From positions 1,863,918,988 to 1,863,982,987 of the forward strand of contig OY728128.1 of assembly GCA_963277665.1 (NCBI GenBank): DNA of 64,000 nt. Direction: 5' to 3'. Shown in pieces: positions 26,501 to 41,200 of this stretch; within the stretch, counting starts at the first letter, position 1, and each line of letters starts with the position of its first letter. Both the position numbers and the translations under genes were made by a program. The notes under the pieces were generated by a model. That model saw only the letters and a list, made by a program, of their open reading frames with translations. It ran no database searches and was not told the DNA's origin. The DNA comes from Viscum album (taxonomy: Eukaryota; Streptophyta; Magnoliopsida; Santalales; Viscaceae).

Positions 26501-29500
26501 CAAACTGTCATACTCGATCTATAATATCCATAGTCACCTAAACACTAACCTTTTAGACAATTAAATAAATTAAAATTATGTGGGATATGTTAAAAATGGC
26601 TGGTGTAATATGGAATATTGAATTTTAATTTTAAATTCAAATTTGAATGTGAAGGTTTTGTAGTTGTGTAAGATTAATAAGAACAAGATAGTTCATTTTC
26701 AAGAAGAAAGAGATGAAATAAAATTGTATAGGATGTGTGAAGCATTGAATATAATATTGTCAATATATATGTATAGAATAATAAAAGGATTATTATAGAG
26801 AGGGGTAGTGTGATATTGTTTATAGATTAGTGATAAAATAAATAAGAGGTTGAAAACTTCTTGTTTTAGATATAGTAAAACTAGAAGTGAACATAACTGG
26901 ACTGTTCATTTTATATCATAATTATGATATTTGATTAAGAAGAAATAATGAATTCACACATTTTTAGATGCAATGAATGTTTTTTAGATAAATACAATAC
27001 TATTATTATATAATTAGTATATGAATATGGATTACATATAACTCAAAAAAAACAAAGTGTTTAGTTAGAATACATTTTGGGAGAGCATAGTGTGGAAAAT
27101 TCTTGTATCACAATTAAAGGAAATACCCTACTTGATGAATATGTGATGATGTTAATTACGAAACATATGATCTTAGGTGAGTATAGATCAATTGAGGAAT
27201 TCTGTACTCATTTTTAGAGTGAAATTTATACATTGATTCTTTTTGTTCATTTATTTCCTTAGTGTGTGTGCAGTAAAAAATAAGATTGGTCACTCTAAAC
27301 GTGAAAGAAGATAATATTTTAAGAAATTATAAAAGGAAAATAGAATAATAATGTTCACCAATTAACCCATTTTAGTGAAAATATTCCATGCTAGGATATA
27401 TAATGAATTCATATAGACATAATTAATGTTTTAATTCATTTGGTTGTTATAAAAGTTTAAATTCATGTGTAGGATGCTCATCTTTTAAGGTCCCATGGAT
27501 TATACTCAAGGTTTAATGTCCTCAAGGGATTCATATGGTTTAAATTCACAAAGGGTATGCACATGGTTTAATGTAATGTGGTAGATATTTGGAATTATTG
27601 GTGATTTAATAGTGGGTTTGGGTAATATCACCACTCAAAATACAGATAGGGTTCTGATCTCATTTTTATTTTTGGATTCATCCCCAAAGAAGCCTCCAAT
27701 ATATCATAATTGATCTAGAATCAAAATCTATGTCCTTTTAGTAAAACAAATTAAGTAAATTTAACCAAACCAATCATTATATCATAACAACATTTATTAT
27801 GTAAAATTATGTCATGAAAGGGGTGATTAGAAGGGATTTACATGGGAATATAAATAATGTTTCCCAAATGATTCTATGAAGAAATGTCAATATGATTCAG
27901 ATATATTCTTGTGTTCATTATCTTGGTTTAACATGGTAGAAGACTCAGGTTAAGGAAAGTAAATGGGATTAAACATATTATCAGGCCCACCTAAAGTCGT
28001 TTATAAATTAGTTGACCATGTATTGTATCCTTAATGATCAAATGGTTTGGTCTTATACTAAATTGAAGGCTCAAGTTCTACTCATAATTAAGAATGATAC
28101 CTGTTTAGAATACAAAAATACATCCCAAAAGACCACTGGTTGTGAATATAGAGTTTTCATGGAATATTTATGACGCAGATATGGGTCATAAATTCCCTTA
28201 ACTCTTGAAAAAAATAAATTAATAGAAGATGTTTAGTCTAATTTAAAATTACAACCGTTTTCATGATATTGGATTATGTGAAATCAATACTACAACATGG
28301 AATGAATCCATTAGCATGAGGTTCATTCTTCATTGATGGGAGTTTTGTGGGAACATTTTAATTCTTGTCAATTCATTTCTGATATTGTGTAACGGAATTT
28401 ATATAATGTATCATTTGTAAGAGTCTTTAGTGGTTTCCTGTATTGTATGGAGCATGAATAAGATGATTTTATGTGATTTTAGTGCCTTGTCTTAACAAAT
28501 ATCTAAACTCTAAATTATTAAACCACGTAATAAATAATTGAGGGAAAATTATATGGCAACATATCATTGAAGTTTTTATTTTTACGAGGTGTAAAATGAT
28601 TAAAAAATAGATCCTTGTATTTTTTTAACATACATTTAATATGAAATATTCAAACAACATTAAATCTCGGGTTGTTTGATGCCTTATATTCAAGACTTAG
28701 GTAACGAATGTTGTATGAGAATATTCCCTTTTCCCTAAATTCCAATATTTTTCCATATTTTTTCTTATATATATATTTAATGAATTTTTACACACCAAAA
28801 GGTATAGGGATCAAAAAAAATTATGTATTTGAGGTAGGATTGGTAGTTTTGTTAGGAGGGAGTATCGAGGATTAATCTACAAAAGTCACTCTTGGCATTG
28901 CAAAAGACACCAAACAATGGGGGAAATAGTTAATACTATTTTTGAATCCACAAATTAGATAGTCATCGAATACTCTAAATTTGGGTCATTTGTACATGAT
29001 CGATATGACATATTTTGAGCAATCCATAGTCTCTTTAATGCTATGAGGAATGATATGATTGTGTTGATTCTAGTTTTATATTTTTTTGGATACTATTTTA
29101 TGATATATGTGTGTGTAAAATAAAATTTTTATCTGTTGGTTGAGGTGTGGGAATTTAGTACGATGCATGATGAATATTTTTCAATCTATGATGGATGATT
29201 AGTGGTTGGGTATGAATTTCCACTATATCCTAGAATCTAGATTTTGTTCGGGTATAATACAATAATTGTGTCATATAAATTTGTTATGGTATAATTGGAC
29301 GGTGATTTCATTATTGAGAAAGTCCCACCAAGAGAGTTATTCTATTTTAGTGGGTTATTTGGGAAAAACATGAACAAATTTTTTTTTGGAATCATCTTAT
29401 TACTGTGACAAAGTAGTGACTGGGTCATTCATGTTAATGTAATATTTTTTATATTCCATTTATATAGACAAAAAAGAGATGAGTTCTCATATGGTGGTGA

Positions 29501-30000
29501 GTTCATACTAGAATTGGTTCTCAAGTGATGTAATTTGATCATAGGATTTCCCTAACCATATATATATGGGGATCTTTCAAATGTTGTATGAGTCAGAGGA
29601 GGCATAGAATAAAATTTTGTTGGAATATTCATTTTTTAGTGGAGTTATTAGATGATGAAAACTCCCAAAGGATTTATTTTGGGAGGAAACTAGATGTATG
29701 GTTTCCTTGAAAAGATATTTATTTCACTATCTAACCCATAGAGTTTCCACTTGGGATTCAGTAAAGTTTCAATTGGGTTCATGGGTGTTTTTTTAAATGT
29801 AATTACATTATTGATTAAAAAACTATATAAGAATATAAATGATTATAGATAGTCCCCCTTGACCAATAAAATGATAATCCCACTCATGCACACATTCTCT
29901 TATCCCTTTTGATAATGTTTAACCACTCATCATCTAATATTCATGCAACTCAATGTATAGAGTCACGAAAGAGGAGACTCCCAGGTATCCTTCACATGTT
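23570..30000. other. AT-rich sequence, no gene recognised
   Basis: Only short, randomly placed open frames occur. I see no RT, integrase, gag, transposase or host-gene motif. If the copia relic at 12.5 kb was split by the 13.2-23.6 kb element, its missing protease and integrase could lie here, but I cannot identify them. Confidence 0.5.
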
Positions 30001-33000
30001 TATATTTTTTCACCTTATTTTATCGAATATCAATATTCTGGGAATTCTTCTAATGCTATAAAATTTTGAGAACCATAGGTTGAATATTTTTTTTTATTTA
30101 ACAAGAATGCCTCTTCATTTATGAGGTAGCTCATGCATAACTAGTACTTATTTTATACATTAGATTATGAATTTTTTTATTTACAAGTGTGGTTAGGGTT
30201 GGGTGAATGCTTAAAACTTGAACTGATTTGAGCCTTTAGGTTACTTGATGATTTTCATAGGGTGGTATTTTGATAATGTATATAGGTATGGTCTAGGGAA
30301 TGCAGACCTTATCTCTTATGTTGGTCATTGGATTAATTGTTATTCAAGATGTTTTTCCAGTAGTACATTAATTTGTTTTGGATATGTTTTTATATCATTA
30401 GATATGGTTATGGGTAGTGTGATATACACCGATAGGATTCTAGAGTGATTTTTATCTCTAGATATATAGTTTTGTAATTCATTGGTAATATATAAAGTTA
30501 TATCACATATGTCAATGCCAGTGATGGATGTTCATTGTGTTTTGAACTTACATTTTTTGTTATTCCCATTCAATATGGGACTATGTCCCTTTGAATTGAG
30601 TGAAAATAATACATAGAAAATGAGATTTTTTTGACCAATGGATTATTATTGTTATCCCTAAAAAATGAGGGATTTAGATTGGTGATGTGATTAAATGGTA
30701 TGCAAGAGGGATACACTATGTAGATGGTCATGGAATATCGGTGGCCATTAATATCACAAAAGGTGTGATAATTCTTATCATGTATGGGTCTTCATCAGAT
30801 CTTGAGATGATTATTCAAATGAAAAGATGTTTAATTTGGATAATATGGTGTTTTATGTGGGAGTTATTTTTGAGAATCATTTCTAATGATTTGAAGTAGT
30901 GTTAAATGATAGGTGATGGCATGGGATTCTAGGTATTGTGGAGTTTTTTATAATTCCAAAGGCATATTAGGTGTGGAAAACAATGGATACGCCATCCGAC
31001 ATCAAATTTTGGAAACGTAGATAAACTGTTCCATATTGATTGATGAGAATATGTGGAGTATATTATGCTTGTTGTATTGGTTTTAATTTAATTGAAATAT
31101 TTATATACATATATATATGTATATCTATTTTCTAGGAATAGTATTGGTGGTGGGATATTAGAATTATTATCAGAGCCTATACAAAAACTCAGAATCCCAT
31201 CAAGACTAAATAATTAATGGAACAATAATGGGTAAAATCACTATGTCTATATCTTAGAAGTTTAAAGAGTGGCAATATGTTCTTTGATTTTAGAGGTGGG
31301 ATGAGTGGACACTTATTTCTAAGATATGGTGAACTTTTTCAATTTTTAGACTCATCTTTTTATAACTGGCCAAGAGGTGGTCCAATTAGTTATTAAGGAG
31401 ATCATAAGAGTTTCTAGGAATTATTCTTCTTACCCTTTTTATGTACTTTTTTTAATATTGACTCACAAGGGATATTCATTCACTATTGTTTAGTTTTTTA
31501 TAATATTTAAATTAATAGGGTATAGTGTACACCCTAAAACCCCTAAGACCCTCACTGTTAGTCAGAAACAACATAAATATAAGGATGTTCACCTGAGGAT
31601 AGTGGGAACCCAACTCTGATTTATGACTATGTGACATGATCTAGGATATTACACATTTTAATATAAAAATTAAATGTTCCAAAAAAACATTTTTTCAAAA
31701 TCATTTATGTTTTATTTTTTTATTTTTTTTATTTAACTTAACCATATTTCATGGGGTTTGTTTTATTATGAGAACTAGTGTATAATCAAACATTTCAATA
31801 ATTTAATGTGATGAATAAATTAAAAAGTATCTCTTTAACCTCATTATTAAATTAACCTTCCTTATGAGATTACCTATCTAAATATGAAATCAAGTGGGAA
31901 ATTATTCTATGACAAAAATGGAGGATACATTTGTTATTGTACTTTTCATAATGAAATAATATTCCCCTTGAGTGGGACAAAATCAATATCCCAGTCAATT
32001 TTTAACTATTTTGGAGAAACATGATCGGCATCTATTTACACCCAACATGATGAAAATGCGTCTAAAAAAACACACACTCCCATGGTGTATGGTATACCAT
32101 CTATAAAGCAGTAGATACTTGTATTTTTTAGGAAACAATTTTTGTGAACAATTATGTTATAGAACTAGTAGTGAATAAAATAGCTTCAGGATTTTCATCT
32201 AGTCCCATTGGATATTTTCAATAATTATTTTGGATTTAGTTGTACAATTGGTGAGGTGTTTCAAGGGTCATATAGCCCTATTGTTGGTTTATTGAAAATG
32301 TTAAAAATCATAACACCCAAATACATATTATAAAAAAATGGTATGCCTCTCAATTTATGTCTTGATTATGGAAACAAACACCACCATTGAATCAATAATT
32401 TCAGTTTTACCCTTTGTGTGAAATAATAAATGATCACAAAAGACCCATATATTATATACAATCACAAGTGAATATATAATTAAATACATTTATTAAATTT
32501 ATACATTTGTCTAATTATACATTTAAAATTAAAATTTCTTTATATAATCTCTCATTAAAAAATCATATAGGTTCATATGTGAAACATTGATATAATCCTA
32601 AGAAGAGATCTTTGTTGGATGTCATTTTCAGAAAGCTTTCAATCTTAGATCAATTATGAACCCATCAAAAAATTATCATATATTCGATGATAATGGAATG
32701 ATCTTAGATCTTAATTAGTGGTCAATCTAATATCACCATAGGGATTTTATTGAATTTATACATTATTGGTAAAATGGAGTGTTCAAGAATTTATTATATT
32801 ATGAATTTAATCTAGTAGTTACCAATGCATGTCCTGATAAATTTACTCATTTCATTGTTTATCAACCATGATTTTTTTTTCATAGAACTAGTTTAAGCAC
32901 AAAAATTCAAGGTACTATTTTTTAATTTTCAAAATTGTGGATGGTTTTTGGTTTCGCATTGAAAAGCAAATAATTCACAATTTTTATGTTCTTTCCACCC

Positions 33001-33100
33001 CATTATCCTCCATAATTATTTTTAACATATGATTGGATGATTATTTTACTATGTATCTAGTTAAAATCATTATTGAACCCCATAATATTATTTTTAACAT
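30000..33100. other. Decayed repeat sequence, no gene recognised
   Basis: Two open frames at 30245-30448 and 30687-30899 have no known motif. A segment at 31530-31650 (CACCCTAAAACCCC..., GGATGTTCACC) looks like LTR material by composition. Nothing can be assigned. Confidence 0.4.
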
Positions 33101-33119
33101 GGAGTTAAATTATTTTAAC

Positions 33120-33500
33120 ATTTTCAATGATAATTTGGTGAGTTTCTTGGAGAAAGAGGTGTTAGAGGTGATGATTTTATTTTGGGAAAATTACTAATTA
33201 TGTGATGTGTAGTTAAGAAGAACACAAACCATGTATCCATTAATGTGGTGTAAGGGTTTTTTTTCATGAAAAATATCACACAGTTTTGTGGACATTCGCA
33301 CATGTCACGTGATCCTAGAAAACCAACTCGGCATGTAGTGGGAGTACACACCCAGAGAACTCGTGTAGCTTACATGATCATGCATACCAAGGTTACACCT
33401 CATGTACCACCCACATAAAAATGACATGGGTAGTGTGGCACAAACGGGGTGACGGAACTAAAACTACATGTTGTGTGTCATGCCACACTCATTTCATTAT
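33120..33500. other. Short GC- and CpG-enriched stretch with inverted repeat
   Basis: This stretch contains the palindrome TCACGTGA (around 33305) and several CpGs in otherwise CpG-poor sequence. GTGTGGCA at 33433-33440 is matched by its reverse complement TGCCACAC at 33481-33488. A 75-codon antisense frame (33124-33351) has no known domain. It may be a remnant of a younger repeat. Confidence 0.4.
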
Positions 33501-34049
33501 TTAATTTTTTTCACACTCTCTGGAGATCCAATTAATGGGAAGATGACTATGTATGGGGTACACATAGTATTCCACAAATGGTAAAATGTGTACCCAATTT
33601 TTTGTTAGATTGGGAACTTTTTCCTAACCTAATAATTATAACATAATTTATTGGATATATTTTTGTGTCAATATTTGAGAGATGGGTTGAGAACTAATTA
33701 CAAGATATCTTGATCAACCACGTTAGCATCTCCTAGATAGAAGTAAAATTTCATAAACTCTTAGTGAGTTCAAACCGACATAATAGGAGAGTCAAGGCAC
33801 AATATCCTCTTTCCATCTTATATTAGGACCATGATTTACCCACACAATATTTTGGAATAGGATCCTATACTTATAGATCATATCAGTTCTATTTTCCATG
33901 TTACTTCTTCTTGAATGAGATACTCTATCCTAAGGGTTGATTATTCCACCTGACTAGTGACCTCAGTCATGGAATGGAATCCTCTACTATGTTCATCCAT
34001 TCCACCAACAATACTAGGGGTATGGGATAGTCAACTATTCTTATTGATA

Positions 34050-34363
34050 TGTTACACGAGTTGATGGATCATATTATTAAATTGTTTTTATGGAAATTCA
34101 AAATCCCTGAGGTAAATGGAAATAAAATTATCATATTTTTTTGCTTGAGTTTCATCTCAAATAATACTTGGGTTTACTCCATTATTTACCATCTTATTTA
34201 TTGTTTTACTTTACTCTATTTTTTTACATTTTGGTTATTTTGGGTTGTCTTTCCAGGTATATATATATTCACACCAACACGAGATATATTCAATTGTGTC
34301 TCATATTATACAGAAGAAATATTTCCAAACTAAGATCTTTATGGGTTTTATGTGGGTCATTAT
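34050..34363 (+). repeat. Possible LTR end related to the first element's LTR
   Basis: TTTTGGTTATTTTGGGTTG followed by TTTCCAGGTAT (34231-34260) resembles TTTTGGTAATTATTTTGGGGG followed by TTAGGTAT at 4891-4929 in the first LTR. ATGTGGGTCATTAT at 34350 resembles ACATGGGTCATTAT at 5118. The sequence TATAACAACCCAAATTTT at 34364 could be the start of another LTR. The evidence is short matches only. Confidence 0.3.
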
Positions 34364-35757
34364 AACAACCCAAATTTTAAGGAATTATTTTTTGGATTTA
34401 ATTTAATATTTCAAATATTTTCCATTCTATGAAACATTTATTCTAGTTTGTATGATATGAATGAACTCTATAATAACTTCTTAGTACACAACACCAAGTT
34501 GAAATTATGCTTCACACAACACTAATATTAGCATTTGGTATACATAAAACTATGTTTGGATTGTGTTACACAAAATTCGGAGTTCCATCAATAACTTTCA
34601 GGACATGCAAGACCGAGTTTAACAAAACTACATTATTCTAATAATATTATTGTCAATTTTTATTATTAAAGTTTTCACCTAGCCATCGGAATAATAGTTA
34701 CCAATTTTATTCATTAAATTGAAAAAAATATAGATTACACATTTATAAAAAATAAACTCATTTCCTTTTAATTAATTTTAAATGACAATAAAAACCAATT
34801 GAATATAAATGAAGTGATTTTAAGGTAAAAAATATTTGTACTCCCACAAAAAGAGTTTTATCATAATAAATTAAATTAATCACTAATATTGAGAGATATT
34901 AATGGAATTCATATATTATAAATTTAACCAAATGTTTTTTTATTTATACAAAATTTTTGAATGGCATAAAATAAGAAGAAATATAATTTTAGGCATAAAA
35001 TGATTTATTTTTCTAAAATATAGTTTTGTAGTCTTTTAATAGAAGTCATTTATTGAAACTAATTTTTTTTAAAAATATATTTTATTTTTAATAAAATATA
35101 AAATTTATTAATTATTAGTATCAAAATTTACTTTCTATGATTTTTTAACTGTTTTGAGAAGGTTTATTTTATGATGAATAATGAAAAACATTGAATTTCT
35201 ATTGAATTTTTCATGTATTTATAATTTATTTATATTGTCAAATTATATTTAATTTTTTTAATGAACATTTAGATCAATATTACATTTATTAATAAAATTT
35301 AGGTCGTGGAATTAATTTCACAATTAATTTGTAAATAAAAACATTTCAATCTTTTGAACATTTTCACTTTAAGAACTCATTATTTAATCCCAAACATGGG
35401 ATTATATTAAATTAATTTATAAAAATTATATTATTGGAGTTTTAATAAATGGAATACATAGTTATAATAATATTAATTTACAAATTCAATTTATTCAAAC
35501 ATAATTTTTGACCTACAAATGGTAGTGAATGTAATAGAAAATAATTACAATGATTAATAGAAAAACTTCATTACTTATTGGATAAACATTAATATATGTG
35601 ATCAAATAAACTAGAAACTTGATAAAATGAAATTTCATGGATGTATTTATAACATTTAATCCATTTTATTCACAATTTACCATTATTTGAGACACCGAAT
35701 GTAATGGAGACCGCTAAATAGTGTTTATCTTCTTGTATTTACAAGAATGCAACTCCA

Positions 35758-35774
35758 CCACTATTATAAATGGG
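35758..35774 (+). promoter_or_regulatory. LTR TATA box candidate
   Basis: CCACTATTATAAATGGG is followed by CATGCACCTCACCTCTTCAC, a pyrimidine-rich leader. The matching place in copy 2 (41377-41390) reads GGTATAATAGTGCACTC. If the LTR starts at 35700 the U3 would be unusually short, which is one reason to suspect the longer left end at 34364. Confidence 0.4.
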
Positions 35775-36100
35775 AACTCATGCACCTCACCTCTTCACAT
35801 ATTTGAATACCTTTCGATCCCCTTAAAACTTCTCAAATAATCTTCCAACATACCTCCCTTAATCATGTAATCCTATCGTTGGTCAAAAATCCCACCAATG
35901 AATCCCTTTGGTGAGAACCAAAACAAGTTACCCAAAGAAGATGTAACATTCTTCAATACACACTTTTGATTTATTTTCTCTCAACCATTAAATTATCATT
36001 ATTACCTTATTATATAATATCCATAATACCATCAATATACTGAGATTGTTTAGGATATGTTTTTGTCCCATACCTATACACACATCCATGAAATGGGATA

Positions 36101-36555
36101 CACAATCATCACTCATGTTTATAGCGTACTATTGCCTCAAGAACCGATTCCATTTGTTCTTCCATTACCACCTTTCATGAATGATAATAATGTCAGAAAT
36201 AATATCTTTATATGATATATATATGAAATTAATGACTTCTTTATTCATTTTTAACAATAAAATAACATATACCTTCACACATTCCTTTTGGTGGGAATAC
36301 AATAACATCGTTTGTGGACGTGTGGACTATCTCCTCCTCAATGCGACCTGATTCATTCATGAATTTCATGGATTGTATTAAGGAAGGGTTTATTGAAAAT
36401 ATGAGATAATTATTACATAATAATTCTATATTAATGTATATATTATTATATATACCTCAACTACTTTTCTTTAATTTAAATGTAAAGAAAATAAATGTAA
36501 AAAATGTTCATGCATACGTACGACGTGTAGTCTCCCTGAATGATGTATTTAATTT
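36101..36555 (+). repeat. Core-motif array, about 200-bp units (copy 1)
   Basis: Three units centred near 36130, 36330 and 36530. Best-preserved parts are AACATCGTTTGTGGACGTG (36305) and GTTCATGCATACGTACGACG (36505). Between cores the sequence is AT-rich. The same triplet occurs at 41715-42165, 9725-10160 and, reversed, at 50713-51880 and 63458-63885. CpG sites are concentrated in the cores. Confidence 0.65.
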
Positions 36556-38489
36556 CATATATATATATATATATTATAAGTTATTATAAATAATTATATA
36601 ATAAATATATATGATATTTATATCATATTTTAAATTATATAAATAATGATATCATGATCTATGTTAGAGGACCGATAATAACATGCCAAGTCATATACAA
36701 AAAACAAAACAGTTATTAGCCATAACAAAACATTAATATGAAATTATTAATAAACAAGTAATATAAATTCATAGTGAAATAATATATGGTATGGTATATA
36801 CTAATATTGTTATATGTTATATTTATAATGAACTTATATTTATTATACCATATTTTTCAAATTGTAGGATGAAATTCAATACTTAAGATGACAATTTTCT
36901 CATCAAACCTTTATTTCAGTAAGACAGACATTGTATTCACCACTTATTCTTATTGTGTGATGTATACACTGACCTATGACATTATATATCAGTAATTTAA
37001 TTTACTTAATTATAGTCAAATATTTCATTTATGTTATTCTTTCATGGATCTCATGATTCAGATTTTACTTAAGTAGTAAGGAAATGTTTAGCCTCATTAT
37101 TATTTCGATAGACGTATACCATATTCACTGCTCTTTTTTTGTGTTATGTATGTAATTTCAATGAATGTATTAAATTATTATAATAATAAAATTTTATAGT
37201 TTTTTACATCTCAAATTGATTATCTCCATTTCATAAGGTTTATGTTTCAAAATTTTCCAATTCAATTAGGAAATATTGTCCCAATTTTCCTACTTCAGGA
37301 CACATGTTATGTTGTGAAGGTATTTATTTTGAGAGGTGTATATACTTCTCTTTAAAATTTTATATCATTAATAAACTTATTTCAATTATATTGTATGCTA
37401 AGTGAAATTTTTTTATTTCACGGGGATTATGAATCAATGTTACCAAAGTGGTAACAGTTTATTAAAACTGTCTCATCATTAGTCAAGATTTTTTATGATT
37501 ATGCGTCCATTATTTAAAAATGTTATGATTAATCTCCCAAAAACTATAAAGACATTTCATATCCTCTAGTTATTAATTTTATATTCATTTATTAGTACCA
37601 TTTCACCACTCATTAGTACTTAATTTGATTATGAAATTGTTTTTAAGAAAATATGACTATATTTCATTCATTTTTTAGAAATCAGTTTTATTAAATATCT
37701 TGTTTTTTAATAAGTTTATACAAAATATTTTTAAATAAAAACTTCAGTTCATTTTTAGAGGAATGTATATTTATTTTTTTATAAATTGTCTAAAATGGTT
37801 TTCATTACGTTCTTTTTTTTCTCAATGATATTTTCAAAGAAAATTATTTTCAAATTATTTTATTATTTTAAGAAAAATTATACAAGGAAATGATATTTTC
37901 CTAATGAAATATTTTAAATGATTTTTAATATTAATTCATATTTTTTCAAAGTGTTTTTTTAATAGTTTTTTGAAAATTTATTTTCTTCTTAAAAGTGATT
38001 TTCAAAAAAGACAAATTTCTTCATGAAATGATCCACGTGATCTTCAAAAATAATTATCAATTTAATATGATATCCTATTATATTGTTTATGATTAACTCT
38101 GGATATGATCCATGAACACCATTCATATTCATTTATGGATTGGTTTATCTTTACGATGTAATTTTGTTTTTCAAACCCATTTCGCTTCTATGGGTTATAC
38201 CATGATAAAATAATTATAAAACCCGCTCCCATTCATGGGTTATTCTATAATTCAATGATTAAGAATCCTATATATTGCCAATATTTATTTATATTTTTAT
38301 ATTTTTATGATATACATTTCATTTAACAGTTTATTTTCTGATTTTTATGAATCCCTTCAATTTTTATAGGTCGTGATATGATGAATGTTTTATTATGTTG
38401 TGGTAGATGAATATATGATTTCCATAGGTGATAGGTAGGACCTATATATATCACTAATGAATTGTGTAATGTAATGTTTTCGATGATAT

Positions 38490-38905
38490 CAAAAGAAACA
38501 TGTGATGGAATATGAAGCCCTTAATAAGAGGGAATATAAGAGGGAATCTTAGGCCTGAAACAATAGGGTTTAAGGGATGAAATCCCATTCCCAGAAATAT
38601 ATGGTATACGAGAAGGAATATAAAGCCCATAACAATATGGTATATATGACATAATACCAACATCTTAACAAGAAGGTATACTAGAGGGAATCTAGAGATA
38701 GTAATAATAGAATATATGGGAGAGAATCCCAAGCCTATAACATGAGGGTATATAGATAGGTATACCAAGAATGTAACAAGATGTTACACGATACGACATC
38801 CTAAGATCTTAACAATAGGGTATATGGAAGGGAATCCCAAGCCAGAAATAAGATGCTATAGGGGATGACACCCCAATCCTGAAAGAGGTACATGGGTGAT
38901 TATCC
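38490..38905. repeat. 36-bp minisatellite array in LTR copy 1
   Basis: Units carry GGGAATCCCAAGCC, then a TAACA(A/T) block, then GAGGGTATA, repeated about every 36 bases for eleven or so degenerate units. It matches the array in LTR copy 2 and, reversed, that at 48840-49135. An antisense frame of 104 codons (38454-38768) stays open through most of it because 36 is a multiple of three. Confidence 0.8.
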
Positions 38906-39432
38906 CAATATTATATTGTTATGAGGGTCTATTCAGGTATCCTTAACATACTATTTTTAATTCTTATGTCTATGACACAATTCCATGTCTTATTCCTATA
39001 TTATTCCCTCATGGATGATGTTGTTTATTCTCTTATGATTCATATCTTATGTACAAATAATCGTAATGCCCTGAATATTAATTCTAATAATTTAAATGTA
39101 GGGTATTTTCTTCTAATATTTTGACCATATAATCATACCCTAATGCTCATGTTATGCTTATATATCATCCATGTTTAACCTTACAGAGCATCTACTCTCA
39201 CCCATTTCTTATGTTTCTATTCCTATGGTTAGGGAAAAAATTTATTATAAGTAATAAATTGGATGAATATTAATATATATATCAAAGATGTTTTACTAGA
39301 CTAGAATATTATGTTTCCATGTTTCGAAATAAACTAAAATATTATGTTCTATAGACATGTAATTTTAAAATGTGAAAAATATTTATCTTAAATGATGTTA
39401 TATTCATGCGGGTAAAGCATGGGTCACTATTG

Positions 39433-39441
39433 TTGGTATCA
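39433..39441 (+). promoter_or_regulatory. Possible primer binding site
   Basis: TTGGTATCA matches the start of the usual plant Ty3/gypsy primer site TGGTATCAGAGC (initiator Met tRNA), but the match stops there. It lies 31 bases after the repeat end set at 39402 and 0.85 kb before the first gag signal. Confidence 0.35.
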
Positions 39442-39899
39442 AATAATGGTTTTATTTAGATGAAAGGATGAGAAAATTATACGGATTTACCTAGGTATAT
39501 TTATGAGTATATTTATAGGTATGTTTCTAAGGATATGTCTAAAGTTGAGTCTATGTTCAGGGAAATGTCCTTGAATATTGGTATACGGTTGAGAGATAAT
39601 ATTCCATGAATTGTTGCAATGTTTAGATACTACAAGTGAGTGTGACTCAAGTACAAATGTGCATAGGGATAATGACCCCAAAAAACTACATTGAGCTATA
39701 ATATATTGAGAATTAGTGCACAATTAAAGTCTTTACTACACACATATAATGACACTGTTAGCGGATTTGATTTGGGAAAACTAAAACACTTTACAATCTA
39801 TTATGAAATATTTAGATAGATAATTTAGTTTAATGGCATAAGATAATCCTATGGAATTATTTATTAAAAATTAGGTATAATTATTTAAACCTCATATAA

Positions 39900-41200
39900 G
39901 TAATTTTTCATTGTTTTGTAGTTTTTCACTATGATTACTATTTATCACACTATGTTTTTTGTTTTACCTAGTGGATGGAACTTGAAGGAACCAAGATGAT
40001 GAGGAATGGGACAAACACTAAAATTATTATCCTTATGAGAAATTTATTGTTATAGGAGATGAAATTATAAATCCTATTACTATGATCACATATATTTATG
40101 AAGTTAGTAATCATGGTTAACCTTCAAATGATAAATTAAGGGAACAACTCTCTATTGTGTCCTTTATAAGGAACTACCCACCTTCATTCATTTGTTTTTT
40201 TATTTGTATGTTTCTCAGCAATTAATCAAAACCAATGAAAATAAGTTTTCTATTCAACAGTGTCTAGATCATTAAAATTTCCCCCTGGATAACTACTAGT
40301 TGGATGGTGAGTTAGATCAATGGTAAAATATAGTCCAGAATTTGAGAAAACAAGAGAACATTTTCTATATGGATTGGGATGAGTCCAAGAAATTATTTTT
40401 AAATAAGCACTTATGTAGTATTATTCACACGAATAAGGATAAGGAATTACTATAGCTTAATTGGAGTGATTATTAATCTTCTGGTGCCTATAAATAAACA
40501 TTAAAATATCTTTTGAGGCACTCTTTGAGTATAATCATCCAACAAGAATGAAAAAATTATCGATTATTTTGTGTCCATAAACATATTTTTCCAAGGGCCT
40601 TGTATTTTGGTGAAATTCGATTCTATTAAGACGTTTTTAACTGTGTTATACTTGTCTAATTGGAGGTTAGATTTTCCTATCGATGTTATGTTTTTTTACA
40701 ATAAATGTTATGGAGTTCAAATGAAATTATATGAACTAGGGTGAAAAGAAAATGATCCTTCCAAAATGCACAAATTGTGTGAAGAACCAATTAGGGAATT
40801 TTATTTACGGGACTACTGAATGTTTTTATTGTATAAGGGAAGGTCATCGAATGTCTGAATTCTAAATTGGTGGGATGATAATTTCTAATGATGAGAATAA
40901 TAAAAAATCCCCTACAAAATGCACCTCCCACATTTCAATTTATCAATTACTTAGATATTGGGAATTTTTTAATCAAGTTTCCCAATATAATGACTAATGT
41001 GAAAGATAATACACAAAAATCTCTAAAGAAAATTGACCAATAAAAATCCTATACTTTTATAATGCATAATGTTCACCAAGATAATAAGTGAATACTTATC
41101 CTCTTCTCCTTGGTTGGTAATTTCGTGTTTGATTTTGTATCAATGATCCCTATAAAAATATTAATGTAGTGAAATTCCATGTGATTATCTACATGGAATC
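39900..41200 (+). pseudogene. Ty3/gypsy gag relic with CCHC zinc knuckle
   Basis: Near 40365-40470 a frame reads MDWDESKKLFLNKHL followed by a Lys-rich stretch, matching the plant gag pattern of W-(D/E)-x-F-K-x-x-F-x-x-K-(Y/H)-F/L. At 40830-40872 the plus strand encodes CFYCIREGHRMSEF, a CX2CX4HX4C zinc knuckle whose last Cys is changed to Phe. Between the two the frame is broken. Protease-like sequence might follow at about 41080-41150 but I cannot confirm it. No RT, RNase H or integrase comes before the next LTR-type repeat at 41318, so pol has been lost by deletion or was never there. Confidence 0.6.

Larger units (their letters stand above)
35700..39402 (+). repeat. Long LTR-type direct repeat, copy 1
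   Basis: This 3.7-kb stretch and 41318-45019 share the same landmarks in the same order at an offset of about 5.6 kb. They are a TGTAA start, a TATA-like box, three core motifs, CCAAAGTGGTAACAGTTTATT (37442, against 43041), a 36-bp minisatellite, and a CTCACCC block about 200 bases before the end. The CTCACCC block lies near the right end, as in the first LTR, which argues for plus orientation. A primer-site-like TTGGTATCA lies at 39433, and a plus-strand gag follows. The true left end may be 34364 (TATAACAACCC), making it about 5 kb. Confidence 0.72.
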
